64,000 bases of DNA, from the NCBI RefSeq assembly GCF_900099645.1, contig NZ_FMTL01000001.1, positions 372,001 to 436,000 on the forward strand, in the 5' to 3' direction. Made by a program: the position numbers and the translations under genes. Origin of the DNA: Pseudomonas peli. GTDB lineage: Bacteria; Pseudomonadota; Gammaproteobacteria; Pseudomonadales; Pseudomonadaceae. This document shows, in pieces, positions 44,375-55,982 of this stretch (positions are counted from its first letter, which is position 1; each line of letters opens with the position of its first letter). The notes under the pieces are model-generated. The model saw only the letters and a program-made list of their open reading frames with translations. It had not been told where the DNA came from and made no database searches.

Positions 44375-45778
44375 ATGGCCCTGCTCAACTTCCTCGGCGC
44401 AATTCAACAAGTCACCGGTTCCTGCTACCTGATCGAAAGCCGCGACGGGGCACGGGTATTACTCGACTGCGGCATGCGTCAGGGCCGCCGCGAAGAGGAA
44501 GACGGCAACCGCGCGCCGTTTGCCTTTGACCCGCACAGCCTAGACGCCGTGGTGATTTCTCATGCGCACATCGACCACACCGGCCTGCTGCCGAAACTCA
44601 CGGCAGCCGGCTATCGCGGACCGATCTTCGCCACTGATGCGACCTGTGAGCTGATGGAGTTGATGCTGCTCGACGCAGCCTTTCTTCAGGAGAAAGACGC
44701 GGAGTGGGAAAACAAATGGCGCGCGCGGATGGGCAAGGCGCCAATCAGCCCGCTCTACACCACCGCCGACGCCGAACAGGCGCTGAGCCAACGCCGGCCA
44801 ATGATTTATGGCGAAAGCCGCGAAGTGGCCAAGGGTGTGCAGGTCACCTTTCACGATGCCGGGCATATCCTCGGCTCGGCGATTGTCGAACTCGAAGTGC
44901 AGGACCATCACCTGACCCGCCGCTTGGTGTTCTCCGGCGACCTGGGCAATACCTGTTCACCCTTGATGCAAGACTCCAGCACGCTAAACAAAGCCGATGT
45001 GGTGCTGCTGGAATCGACCTACGGCGATCGCGATCACCGCTGCAGCGAGGACACCCTGGAAGAACTGGCGGAGATTCTGCAGCAGGCCCATCGCGATGAC
45101 GGCAACGTCCTGATCCCCTCCTTCGCCGTCGGTCGTACCCAGGACCTGATCTACTACCTTGGGCGCTTCTACCACGAAGGGCGACTGCCGCAGCAGGCGG
45201 TGTTTCTCGACAGCCCCATGGCAATCCGCGCCAACGCCATCTACTCGCGTTTTCAGGACCAGTTTGCCGCCGAAGACCGCGCCGCCTTTCAGGCCCGCGG
45301 CAGCAAACGCATCGAAGACTGGCTACCGATCCTGCGCTGCACGCCGAGCCCGGAAGAATCGATGGCGATCAACCGGATACAGAGCGGCGCAATCATCATC
45401 GCCGGCAGCGGTATGTGCACCGGCGGGCGCATTGTCCATCACTTCAAGCACAACCTCTGGCGCGAGAATTGCCACCTGATCTTTCCCGGTTTCCAGGCCA
45501 AGGGTACGCTGGGACGCAGCATTGTCGATGGTGCGCAGAACGTGAAAATCCTCCATCAGCGCATCGCGGTAAAAGCCAAGGTGCATACCCTCGGCGGCTT
45601 CTCCGCGCATGCCGGGCAATCACAGCTGCTCGACTGGGTCAGCCACTTCGAGCACCACCCCGAGCTGTACCTGGTGCATGGCGAGCTGGAGAAGATGCAG
45701 GCCCTGCAACTGGCCTTGCGCGAGCGTCTGAACTGGATCGCCAACATCCCTGAACCAGGCGAGCAAATCGCCCTCTGA
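44375..45778 (+). CDS. MBL-fold / beta-CASP RNA-processing-type hydrolase
   Basis: A 467-residue metallo-beta-lactamase-fold protein. The zinc motif is SHAHIDHTG (HxHxDH), later ligands are in HDAGHILGSAIVEL and VFSGDLGN, the beta-CASP domain spans about 200-370 (IPSFAVGRTQDLIYYLGRFYHEG), and the C-terminal RMMBL segment reads VHTLGGFSAHAGQSQLLDW. This layout is that of CPSF73/RNase J-like nucleases, so RNA cleavage is likely but the target is unknown. The gene is conserved next to the phosphoketolase-like gene in Pseudomonas by recollection of gene order. Confidence 0.9.
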   Translation: MALLNFLGAIQQVTGSCYLIESRDGARVLLDCGMRQGRREEEDGNRAPFAFDPHSLDAVVISHAHIDHTGLLPKLTAAGYRGPIFATDATCELMELMLLDAAFLQEKDAEWENKWRARMGKAPISPLYTTADAEQALSQRRPMIYGESREVAKGVQVTFHDAGHILGSAIVELEVQDHHLTRRLVFSGDLGNTCSPLMQDSSTLNKADVVLLESTYGDRDHRCSEDTLEELAEILQQAHRDDGNVLIPSFAVGRTQDLIYYLGRFYHEGRLPQQAVFLDSPMAIRANAIYSRFQDQFAAEDRAAFQARGSKRIEDWLPILRCTPSPEESMAINRIQSGAIIIAGSGMCTGGRIVHHFKHNLWRENCHLIFPGFQAKGTLGRSIVDGAQNVKILHQRIAVKAKVHTLGGFSAHAGQSQLLDWVSHFEHHPELYLVHGELEKMQALQLALRERLNWIANIPEPGEQIAL

Positions 45779-45910
45779 TGCAGTCCTGGCATGGGCTGTC
45801 GGTTGTCACACATGGGCATGCGTCGCACAATCCCTCAGCCAGCAGCCATACTCAGGACAAGGCCGACGCAGCAAGAGGCTGCTCGGCCGGCAACCAGAAG
45901 GAGAAGTTGT

Positions 45911-46990
45911 ATGCCCGATGAATCGGACGATTTTCTGTCCCGGCATTTTCAGACCAGTGGCGTCGACCTGACCACCCGAGTGGAAGAACTGGGCATCCTC
46001 GCCGCACCGCCCGACAGCCCCAACACCAAGCTCTACCAGGCCATGCTCGGCACGGTTGTGCGCATGGCGCAGGCTGATCGCAACCGCTGGGATGCCAAGA
46101 TCATGCTGCAGACCCTACGCGAAATGGAGCATGCCTTCAGCACACTGGAACAGTTCAAACGGCGGCGCAAAGTGACCGTCTTCGGCTCGGCGCGCACCCC
46201 GTCCAGCCACCCGGTTTACCGTCTGGCCCGGGACCTGGGCGCTACCCTGGCCAAGCACAACCTGATGGTCATTACCGGCGCCGGTGGCGGCATTATGGCG
46301 GCCGCCCATGAAGGTGCCGGGCTGGAAAACAGCCTGGGCTTCAATATCACCCTGCCCTTCGAACAAGGCGCCAATGCCACTGTGCAAGGCAGCAACAACC
46401 TGTTGTCGTTCCACTTCTTCTTTCTGCGCAAACTGTTCTTCGTCAAGGAGGCCGACGGCCTAGTGCTCTGCCCCGGTGGTTTCGGCACCCTGGACGAAGC
46501 ACTGGAAGTGCTGACCCTGATCCAGACCGGGAAAAGCCCACTAGTACCCGTGGTGCTGCTCGACCAACCTGGCGGCACCTTCTGGACCAGCGCCCTGACG
46601 TTTTTGCAGGAACAACTGCAGGACAACGGCTATATCCTGCCCAGCGATATGCGCCTGATGCGCCTGGTGCACAGCGCCGAAGAAGCAGCCGAGGAAATCG
46701 CCCAGTTCTACCGCAACTATCACTCCAGCCGCTGGCTCAAGGAACGCTATGTGATCCGCCTCAACCACGCGTTGAGCGAAGTGGCCATACAGCAGCTGAA
46801 CGATGAGTTCCACGACCTGTGCATGCACGGCGACTTCCAGCAGCAAGCGCGCTGCGACTCCGAGCAGGACGAACCGGAACTGTGCCATATGACGCGCCTG
46901 GCCTTTGCCTTTAACGGGCGCAACCACGGCCGTTTGCGCGAACTCCTCGACCTGGTCAATCAGCCGCAGAACTGGACGGAAAACGCCTGA
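45911..46990 (+). CDS. LOG-family (TIGR00730-like) nucleotide-binding protein
   Basis: A 359-residue Rossmann-fold protein with the family motifs TGAGGGIMAAAHEGA and PGGFGTLDEAL, the latter the PGGxGTxxE site at which LOG enzymes cleave a nucleoside 5'-monophosphate to free base and ribose 5-phosphate. N- and C-terminal extensions flank the core (core about 90-260), making it longer than LOG proteins such as those of ~190 residues and closer in size to the larger bacterial nucleosidases, though distinct from PpnN. GAAGGAGAAGTTGT precedes the ATG. Confidence 0.85.
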   Translation: MPDESDDFLSRHFQTSGVDLTTRVEELGILAAPPDSPNTKLYQAMLGTVVRMAQADRNRWDAKIMLQTLREMEHAFSTLEQFKRRRKVTVFGSARTPSSHPVYRLARDLGATLAKHNLMVITGAGGGIMAAAHEGAGLENSLGFNITLPFEQGANATVQGSNNLLSFHFFFLRKLFFVKEADGLVLCPGGFGTLDEALEVLTLIQTGKSPLVPVVLLDQPGGTFWTSALTFLQEQLQDNGYILPSDMRLMRLVHSAEEAAEEIAQFYRNYHSSRWLKERYVIRLNHALSEVAIQQLNDEFHDLCMHGDFQQQARCDSEQDEPELCHMTRLAFAFNGRNHGRLRELLDLVNQPQNWTENA

Positions 46991-47188
46991 GCTGCCGCCC
47001 AGCCGATAGCCTGCTTGCGGGTTATCGACAATCTCGACTCAGCTGGCTAACGAGAAAAGATCATCCACACGCATTTCAGTACGGAAAGCATTGGCTTCCA
47101 GTACTGCAGCATCATCGGCGTGTGAAAGTAAGTAATGGGTAAAACGGAAGTACTGATACAAGCAGCCCGAACAACAGCCAGCTGCGGC

Positions 47189-47653
47189 TTAGTCGTCCAG
47201 TGCACCGCGTAGCAGCCGCCCAATCAGCTCAGGCGGATAACCTCGATAGCTAAGAAAGCGGCCTTGCTGGGCACGCTCACGAGCATCACGGGGTAGCTCA
47301 CCGGCAAACTTGCGTTGCCAGGTTTCCTTCAGATGTTCACGCCAGTCGATACCACTGTCGCGCAAGGCTTGTTCGACATCACTGCGGGCCAAGCCACGCT
47401 GGGTCAGCTCTTCACGAATGCGCAACGGCCCGTAGCCGGAACGCGCACGGTAACTGACAAAGGCCTCCAGATAACGCGCCTCAGACAACAGACCTTCTTC
47501 TGCCAGGCGATCGAGAGCGGCTTCGATCAACTCATCCGCCGCTCCACGACTGCGCAACTTGCGGGTCAACTCGACCCGACCATGTTCGCGCCGCGCCAGC
47601 AGATCCATGGCAGCCCGCCGCACCGCGACGGGGTTATCCAGAGCAATGGACAT
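47189..47653 (-). CDS. recX: RecA regulator RecX
   Basis: A 154-residue helical protein that binds RecA filaments and inhibits recombination and SOS induction. The RecX family segments are [58 protein letters not shown] and [16 protein letters not shown]. It lies 11 bases after recA on the same strand, the usual cotranscribed arrangement. The frame stays open for 50 codons after its TAA. Confidence 0.96.
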   Translation of the reverse strand: MSIALDNPVAVRRAAMDLLARREHGRVELTRKLRSRGAADELIEAALDRLAEEGLLSEARYLEAFVSYRARSGYGPLRIREELTQRGLARSDVEQALRDSGIDWREHLKETWQRKFAGELPRDARERAQQGRFLSYRGYPPELIGRLLRGALDD

Positions 47654-47664
47654 AGACGGGCAAA

Positions 47665-48708
47665 TCAGGCGTCGGCGTCAGCCAGGTCATCAGCCGTGGA
47701 GTTGGCCTTGACCGTCGGACTGACCACCAGCAACTTCTCACGGATCAAACCTTCAATGGTGCGTGCCACTTCCGGGTTGTCTTCAAGATATTTGGCCGAA
47801 TTGGCCTTGCCCTGACCGATCTTGTTACCTTGGTAGCTGTACCAGGCGCCGGATTTTTCCAGCAGACCGAGCTGCACGCCGAGGTCGATGATCTCGCCGT
47901 TGCGGTAGATGCCCTTGCCGTAAAGAATCTGGAACTCGGCCTGACGGAACGGCGGCGCGACCTTGTTCTTCACCACTTTGACGCGGGTTTCGCTACCCAC
48001 CACTTCGTCGCCTTCCTTCACCGCGCCGGTACGGCGGATGTCCAGACGAACCGAGGCGTAGAACTTCAGGGCGTTACCACCGGTGGTGGTTTCCGGGCTG
48101 CCGAACATCACGCCGATCTTCATGCGGATCTGGTTGATAAAGATCACCAGACAGTTGGCGTTCTTGATGTTGCCGGTGATCTTGCGCAGCGCCTGGCTCA
48201 TCAGACGGGCCTGCAGGCCCACGTGCATATCGCCCATTTCGCCTTCGATTTCCGCCTTCGGCACCAGGGCTGCCACGGAGTCGATCACGATCACGTCGAT
48301 GGCGTTGGAGCGCACCAGCATGTCGGTGATTTCCAGAGCCTGCTCGCCGGTATCCGGCTGCGAAACCAGCAGGTCATCAACGTTGACGCCCAGCTTGCCA
48401 GCGTACTCAGGATCGAGTGCATGCTCAGCATCGACGAAAGCGCAGGTGGCACCGAGCTTCTGTGCTTCGGCGATAACCGACAAGGTCAGGGTGGTTTTAC
48501 CGGAAGACTCAGGGCCGTAGATTTCGACGATACGGCCTTTCGGCAGACCGCCAATGCCCAGCGCGATATCCAGACCCAGCGAGCCGGTGGAGATGGCCGG
48601 AATCGCCTGACGATCATGATCGCCCATGCGCATCACTGCACCTTTGCCGAATTGTTTTTCAATTTGGCCCAGGGCTGCCGCCAAGGCGCGCTTCTTATTC
48701 TCGTCCAT
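47665..48708 (-). CDS. recA: Recombinase RecA
   Basis: Central strand-exchange protein and SOS coprotease. The 347-residue sequence has Walker [10 protein letters not shown] (65-73), Walker [13 protein letters not shown], the DNA-binding loop L2 region ([29 protein letters not shown]) and an acidic tail ([13 protein letters not shown]). A LexA box precedes the start. Length and sequence are typical of Pseudomonas. Confidence 0.99.
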   Translation of the reverse strand: MDENKKRALAAALGQIEKQFGKGAVMRMGDHDRQAIPAISTGSLGLDIALGIGGLPKGRIVEIYGPESSGKTTLTLSVIAEAQKLGATCAFVDAEHALDPEYAGKLGVNVDDLLVSQPDTGEQALEITDMLVRSNAIDVIVIDSVAALVPKAEIEGEMGDMHVGLQARLMSQALRKITGNIKNANCLVIFINQIRMKIGVMFGSPETTTGGNALKFYASVRLDIRRTGAVKEGDEVVGSETRVKVVKNKVAPPFRQAEFQILYGKGIYRNGEIIDLGVQLGLLEKSGAWYSYQGNKIGQGKANSAKYLEDNPEVARTIEGLIREKLLVVSPTVKANSTADDLADADA

Positions 48709-48755
48709 TTAAGTCCTCACGTAATCAAGAAGGGCCAGCTAGCGGCCACCAACAA

Positions 48756-48771
48756 CTGTATAAGTAGACAG
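48756..48771. promoter_or_regulatory. LexA (SOS) box of recA
   Basis: CTGTATAAGTAGACAG fits CTG-N10-CAG, the gamma-proteobacterial LexA consensus, 48 bases upstream of the recA ATG. It lies between recA and pncC and probably overlaps the recA promoter. Confidence 0.88.
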
Positions 48772-48798
48772 TATTATTCCACAGGGCAAGTCGCCCGC

Positions 48799-49311
48799 CT
48801 ACCCCGCGTTTGGATTTTCTTGCGCAAGCAGGCGCAACAGCCCGGCCAGCGCGGCCTCAACCGTTTGTCGGCGAACTTCGCTGCGGTCCCCGGCAAACTG
48901 CCGGCGCACACTGAATAGCTGCTCACCATCGCCCCAGGCCAGCCAGACCGTGCCCACCGGTTTCTCCGGCGAACCGCCATCCGGCCCCGCGACACCACTG
49001 ACTGCCACCGCAAAGCGCGCTCCACTATTGGCCTGCGCACCCCGCACCATGGCCTCGACCACCTCCTGACTCACAGCGCCAACAGTGGCGAACAGCGCCT
49101 CAGGAACGCTCAGCTGCTTAGTCTTCTGCCTGTTGGAGTAAGTTACGTAACCGGCTTCAAACCAGGCCGAACTACCGGGAACCCGGGTAATCGCCTCGGC
49201 GATGCCGCCGCCAGTGCAGGATTCGGCGGTTGTCACCTGGGCCTTGGTGGCAATCAGCTGTACGCCCAGCTCGGCAGCCAGTTGGGTCAGAGCATATTCA
49301 TTAGCAGTCAT
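48799..49311 (-). CDS. pncC: Nicotinamide-nucleotide amidohydrolase PncC (CinA C-terminal type)
   Basis: A 170-residue CinA-family protein that deamidates nicotinamide mononucleotide in NAD recycling. Hallmarks are TTAESCTGGGIAEAITRVPGSSAWFEAGYVTYSN and AVSGVAGPDGGSPEKPVGTVWLAW. It is the short form, lacking the N-terminal COG1058 domain. The ATG at 49311 has GGAG 6 bases upstream. It is upstream of recA on the same strand and divergent from mutS, matching Pseudomonas order. Confidence 0.93.
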   Translation of the reverse strand: MTANEYALTQLAAELGVQLIATKAQVTTAESCTGGGIAEAITRVPGSSAWFEAGYVTYSNRQKTKQLSVPEALFATVGAVSQEVVEAMVRGAQANSGARFAVAVSGVAGPDGGSPEKPVGTVWLAWGDGEQLFSVRRQFAGDRSEVRRQTVEAALAGLLRLLAQENPNAG

Positions 49312-49389
49312 CTGCACTCCGGGGTTAAAGCCAGCCAGGCCGATACCGTACACTAGGCGCTTTTGCGATTCAGCCGGACAGTTAAAACG

Positions 49390-51963
<2,574 letters not shown>

Positions 51964-52101
51964 CGTTTACCCGCGTGAACTGTTAGAATCGCGCGCATTT
52001 TTACCATTGCCCGACTTAAAGCCTGAGCCGTGGCCACTAACCCCAGCCTGCTAAAGCCCGCATAGAACGGTGCAGGCTGGCGCCCGAGGAGAGAATCAGA
52101 A

Positions 52102-52425
52102 ATGACCTTCGTTGTTACCGACAACTGCGTGAAATGCAAATACACCGACTGCGTGGAAGTCTGCCCGGTGGACTGCTTCTACGAAGGCCCGAACTTCCTG
52201 GTGATCCACCCGGACGAGTGCATCGACTGCGCACTCTGCGAGCCTGAATGCCCTGCACAGGCCATCTTCTCCGAAGATGAGGTGCCGGAAGATCAGCAGG
52301 AATACATCGAACTGAATGCTGATCTGGCCGAAGTCTGGCCAAATATCACCGAGAAGAAAGAGTCCCTGCCGGACGCTGAAGAGTGGGATGGCGTGAAGGA
52401 CAAGCTGCAGTATCTGGAGCGCTAG
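52102..52425 (+). CDS. fdxA: 7Fe ferredoxin FdxA
   Basis: A 107-residue ferredoxin carrying one [3Fe-4S] and one [4Fe-4S] cluster. Cysteines are arranged [24 protein letters not shown] and [17 protein letters not shown], the Azotobacter-type pattern. The long C-terminal extension ([19 protein letters not shown]) is also typical. AGGAG lies upstream of the ATG. It follows mutS with 138 bases between. Confidence 0.97.
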   Translation: MTFVVTDNCVKCKYTDCVEVCPVDCFYEGPNFLVIHPDECIDCALCEPECPAQAIFSEDEVPEDQQEYIELNADLAEVWPNITEKKESLPDAEEWDGVKDKLQYLER

Positions 52426-52448
52426 CACTTAGCTCCGCTATCTGCACA

Positions 52449-52473
52449 AAAAACCCGCCTTGCGCGGGTTTTT
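52449..52473 (+). terminator. Terminator of fdxA
   Basis: AAAACCCGC, 5-base loop, GCGGGTTTT followed by T, 23 bases after the fdxA stop. Confidence 0.9.
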
Positions 52474-52551
52474 ACTTTTCTGCAGGCCCGAAATTGCCTG
52501 AAGCAAGACCGGCAGAGTGATCTGCAAATGATGGGTACACAAAACGCGGAC

Positions 52552-52688
52552 AAAAAAAAGGGGCGGCTCACGCCGCCCACTCTTTTGTCCCTAGTCCCTG
52601 TATTTCCCAGCTCATCATCCTGATGAATCGCGTCTTGCGATGTCCTGATTGTCTTCCTGACAACCTGTGCTTATCCCTGAGCACAGGT
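52552..52688 (-). ncRNA. rsmZ: Small regulatory RNA RsmZ
   Basis: RsmZ sequesters the translational repressor RsmA/CsrA; the Gac/Rsm cascade uses it to switch on secondary metabolism and biofilm genes. The minus-strand RNA of about 137 bases carries seven GGA motifs, several in hairpin loops: a first stem ACCTGTGC / GCACAGGT with loop TCAGGGATAA (52663-52688), a second TTGTC / GACAA around AGGAA, and further AGGA/AGGGA copies. It ends in a rho-independent terminator (GGGCGGC, loop GTGA, GCCGCCC, then T8). Location between fdxA and rpoS is the same as in other pseudomonads. The 5' end is inferred as just after a TAGTAT-like -10 (52692-52697). A GacA box lies upstream. Confidence 0.95.
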
Positions 52689-52847
52689 GTAATACTAGCG
52701 ATTTCCGCCTTCCTAACAAGCGCTTAAAACTCCATCCAAATGGTCTTTAACCTTCACCAATAAAAATAAATATTGTTTAAAAACAATAACTTAAAATAAC
52801 ACAGAGCACTTAGCCGGCCGCCTTGCACACCAATTGCTTACGCACCC

Positions 52848-52865
52848 TGTAAGCAATGACTTACA
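52848..52865. promoter_or_regulatory. GacA binding site (UAS) for rsmZ
   Basis: TGTAAGCAATGACTTACA matches TGTAAG-N6-CTTACA, the palindromic GacA site, exactly. It is about 170 bases upstream of the inferred rsmZ start, the known UAS distance. An extra inverted half-site overlaps it (ATTGCTTAC at 52833-52841 with GTAAGCAAT at 52849-52857), making three half-sites in a row. The A/T-rich stretch 52741-52800 between UAS and promoter contains the inverted repeat ATTGTTTAAAAACAAT. Confidence 0.92.
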
Positions 52866-52950
52866 CAAGCACTCACAAAACTCGCCAGGAATAGCTTCTG
52901 GCGACACCCATGACGCTCACTAGAAAGTGGCTGCCATGGAACACAGGCAC

Positions 52951-52972
52951 AAAAAACCCGGCCAAGGCCGGG
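52951..52972 (-). terminator. Terminator of rpoS
   Basis: On the minus strand CCCGGCC, short loop, GGCCGGG, then TTTTTT, 21 bases after the rpoS stop. It separates rpoS from rsmZ and its control region. Confidence 0.88.
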
Positions 52973-52993
52973 TCGAGTGTTAACTCATCAAGC

Positions 52994-54004
52994 TCACTGG
53001 AACAGTGAGTCGCTCGACAGGCCGTTCTTCTCCAGAATTTCCCGCAGACGCTTGAGTGCTTCGACCTGAATCTGCCGAACGCGCTCACGGGTCAGGCCGA
53101 TTTCCTGGCCAACCTCTTCCAGGGTGCAGCTTTCATGGCCGCGTAGGCCGAAGCGGCGAATCACCACCTCACGCTGCTTGTCAGTCAGTTCGGACAGCCA
53201 CTGATCGATGCTCTGTGACAGATCATCATCCTGCAGCAACTCGCAGGGATCGGTCGGACGATCATCGGTCAGGGTATCGAGCAGGGTTTTATCCGAATCC
53301 TGGCCCAGTGAAACGTCCACCGAGGACACACGCTCATTCAGGCCTAGCATGCGTTTAACTTCACCCACCGGTTTTTCCAGCAGGTTGGCAATTTCTTCTG
53401 CCGAAGGCTCGTGATCGAGCTTCTGGGTCAATTCGCGAGCAGCACGTAGGTAGACGTTGAGCTCTTTGACCACATGAATAGGTAAACGAATGGTACGGGT
53501 CTGATTCATGATCGCCCGTTCGATGGTCTGGCGGATCCACCAGGTGGCATAAGTCGAGAAACGGAAACCACGCTCGGGGTCGAATTTCTCCACCGCGCGG
53601 ATCAGGCCTAGGTTGCCCTCTTCAATCAGATCCAGCAGGGACAAGCCCCGATTGACGTAACGGCGAGCGATTTTCACGACCAAACGCAAGTTGCTTTCAA
53701 TCATGCGCTTGCGGCCGGCAGGGTCGCCCTTCTGCGCCAAGCGCGCGAAGAACACTTCTTCTTCAGGGGTCAGGAGAGGGGAAAAGCCGATTTCGTTGAG
53801 GTACAGCTGAGTGGCGTCAAGCGCGCGGGTGTAATCGATGTACTTATGCTGCTTGCTGCTAGCGGTGGAAGCTTTTGCTTTGCTGCGGGAAAGTGGCGGT
53901 TGCGCTTCTTCGTCTGAATCATCGTCAAGGACAATAGCAGGCTCCATCAGGAGCACTTCATCATCGACGTCAAACTCCGGCGCTTCTTTTTTATTGAGAG
54001 CCAT
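52994..54004 (-). CDS. rpoS: Stationary-phase sigma factor RpoS
   Basis: A 336-residue sigma-70-family factor for general stress and stationary phase. Region 1.2/2 includes [27 protein letters not shown] and [59 protein letters not shown]; region 4 has the helix-turn-helix [35 protein letters not shown]. The N-terminal acidic segment [21 protein letters not shown] is of RpoS type. It follows nlpD on the same strand, from within which rpoS is usually transcribed. Confidence 0.98.
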   Translation of the reverse strand: MALNKKEAPEFDVDDEVLLMEPAIVLDDDSDEEAQPPLSRSKAKASTASSKQHKYIDYTRALDATQLYLNEIGFSPLLTPEEEVFFARLAQKGDPAGRKRMIESNLRLVVKIARRYVNRGLSLLDLIEEGNLGLIRAVEKFDPERGFRFSTYATWWIRQTIERAIMNQTRTIRLPIHVVKELNVYLRAARELTQKLDHEPSAEEIANLLEKPVGEVKRMLGLNERVSSVDVSLGQDSDKTLLDTLTDDRPTDPCELLQDDDLSQSIDQWLSELTDKQREVVIRRFGLRGHESCTLEEVGQEIGLTRERVRQIQVEALKRLREILEKNGLSSDSLFQ

Positions 54005-54109
54005 TTTTGTTATTCCTTGCTGAGTTCGACAGCAAGCCCTAGCGCGACCAAATCCCTGGTTACACCAAAGCCTGTCCCTCCCACGTGGTGGAGACAGGCT
54101 AGCGCAAGA

Positions 54110-54970
54110 TCAACGTCGCGGCAGGTATTGCAGCGGGTCGACAGGTTTACCTTGGCGGCGTACTTCAAAGTGAAGTTTCACCCGGTCGGTTCCTGTGGAA
54201 CCCATTTCGGCAATTTTCTGCCCGGCTTTGACCTGTTGCCCCTCCTGCACCAACAACCTGCGGTTATGTCCGTAGGCGCTTACGTAGGTATCGCTATGTT
54301 TGATGATCACTAATTCGCCGTAGCCCCGTAAACCACTCCCGGCGTAGACCACTGAACCATCAGACGCAGCTAAAACAGGCTGGCCCAATTCTCCGGCGAT
54401 ATCAATGCCTTTATTCAAACTGCCGTTTGAGGAAAAACGTCCGATAACCGCCCCGCTGGAAGGCCACAACCAGCCCGATGCAGAACGTTTTGTAGGCGGT
54501 AACGCAGTGACCGTTGGGGTGGTTTTCACTGGGGCTGGTGGCTGGGTCTGCACGGGCCGGGTCTGAATGGGTGTGCTCGGGCGACCGGACGGCGTGACTA
54601 CGACTGGCGCAGTGGCCACCACAGGCGGACGACTGGCAGGCTGCCCATCAAAGCGAATGATCTGACCAACCCGAATCAGGTAAGGCGGCGCAATGCCATT
54701 GCGTGCAGCCAGCGCTTTCCAATCCCAACCGAAGCGGAAAGCAATCGAGTACAGCGTGTCGCCACGTTGCACCTGATACTGGCCACTGCTGACCGGCTGA
54801 CGCTGCGGTGCCTGGCTGGCCCCGCCATGGGTACGATCAACCACCTTTACGCCACCCGGCGGCGGACTCGCACAGGCGCTGAGCAGCGCACCGAGAACAA
54901 GGCCACTCAACAGGGTACGAGCACTGCTGGCGCGAATCGGCAATTGAATGGCTGTGAAACTCACCTGCAT
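54110..54970 (-). CDS. nlpD: Lipoprotein NlpD, amidase activator
   Basis: An outer-membrane lipoprotein that activates AmiC-type amidases for cell separation. The 286-residue protein has a lipobox LLSAC (Cys33), a LysM domain (about 62-106, YQVQRGDTLYSIAFRFGWDWKALAARNG), a Pro/Thr-rich linker and an M23-type domain. Two zinc ligands are missing: the first His of H-x3-D is Asn (LNKGIDIAGE) and the first His of H-x-H is Lys (VKLHFEV). This matches NlpD/EnvC-type activators that are not enzymes. Confidence 0.95.
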   Translation of the reverse strand: MQVSFTAIQLPIRASSARTLLSGLVLGALLSACASPPPGGVKVVDRTHGGASQAPQRQPVSSGQYQVQRGDTLYSIAFRFGWDWKALAARNGIAPPYLIRVGQIIRFDGQPASRPPVVATAPVVVTPSGRPSTPIQTRPVQTQPPAPVKTTPTVTALPPTKRSASGWLWPSSGAVIGRFSSNGSLNKGIDIAGELGQPVLAASDGSVVYAGSGLRGYGELVIIKHSDTYVSAYGHNRRLLVQEGQQVKAGQKIAEMGSTGTDRVKLHFEVRRQGKPVDPLQYLPRR

Positions 54971-55020
54971 CTCCCTCGGGTAAAACTGCTTACATCTTGC
55001 TGGCGTGCATTGTGCCGCAA

Positions 55021-55959
55021 TTATGGGTTATCACCAGCGCTTTGCAGATTGCGCCCAGCCAGCCATTCGAGAGCCAGCACCAGCAGGATGCCGGCAATCG
55101 CCAGGGCAATGGCCAAGAGCAACTGCGGGTCCTGACCACTGATCTCGGCAAACTGCGCAGGCCAGAGATTGGCTTGTAGCAACGGCACCTGCTCACCATG
55201 GCTATCGGCACGCCAGGTCAGGGTTTCCTTCCAGGGCCAGATCTTGTTCAGCGAACCGATCATCAGCCCGGTGAGAAACGCCAGCGTCAGATCACGCCAG
55301 CGCGCCAGCAGCCAACGCAAAATCCCGGCAAAGCTGACAATCCCCACCAGGCAACCGCTGGCAAAAACCAGTAGCACGGTAATATCCAGGCCCTTTACCG
55401 CGGTCAGCACGAAGCTGTACAACCCCAGCAACACCAGAATAAAACTGCCGGAAATCCCCGGCAGAATCATCGCGCAAATGGCAATTGCGCCCGCAAAGAA
55501 CAGGCTCAACGGGTCATGCCCCAACTGCAGCGGCGAAGCCACGGTAATCCAGTAGGCGAATGCCGCTCCCAGCACCAGGCTGACAACCCGCGTCCAGTTC
55601 CAACGCTGGACTTCGCGCACCACCAAGTGCGTGGAAACCAGAATCAAGCCAAAAAAGAACGACCACACCGGGATCGGCTGCTCATCCAGCAGGTAGGTGA
55701 TCAGCCGCGCCAGGCTAAGCACGCTGGTCATGATGCCCAGCAGCAGCACCAGCAGAAACGTCGCATTGGCGGCCTTCCAGGCCTCGACGATACGCCCGCG
55801 CAGAAACAGCCCAAGGGCCACCGGCACGCTGGCAATCGAGCGCAGCAGCTCGTCATAGATACCGGTAATAAAAGCCACGGTGCCGCCGGATACGCCGGGC
55901 ACAACGTCGGCTGCGCCCATGGCAATGCCTTTGGCGTAGAGCAGGAAATACTTCTTCAT
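55021..55959 (-). CDS. popT: DUF368 undecaprenyl-phosphate translocase (PopT type)
   Basis: A 312-residue inner membrane protein with about nine helices. It begins MKKYFLLYAKGIAMGAADVVPGVSGGTVAFITGIYDELL, the DUF368 signature, and has the paralogous half ...MILPGISGSFILVLLGLYSFV. DUF368 proteins have been shown to return undecaprenyl phosphate across the membrane for peptidoglycan and O-antigen synthesis. The ATG at 55959 has GGA 7 bases upstream; a TTG six codons earlier is rejected. It is inserted between pcm and nlpD on the same strand. Confidence 0.9.
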   Translation of the reverse strand: MKKYFLLYAKGIAMGAADVVPGVSGGTVAFITGIYDELLRSIASVPVALGLFLRGRIVEAWKAANATFLLVLLLGIMTSVLSLARLITYLLDEQPIPVWSFFFGLILVSTHLVVREVQRWNWTRVVSLVLGAAFAYWITVASPLQLGHDPLSLFFAGAIAICAMILPGISGSFILVLLGLYSFVLTAVKGLDITVLLVFASGCLVGIVSFAGILRWLLARWRDLTLAFLTGLMIGSLNKIWPWKETLTWRADSHGEQVPLLQANLWPAQFAEISGQDPQLLLAIALAIAGILLVLALEWLAGRNLQSAGDNP

Positions 55960-55982
55960 GAGTTCATCCGTAAACAATCGAA

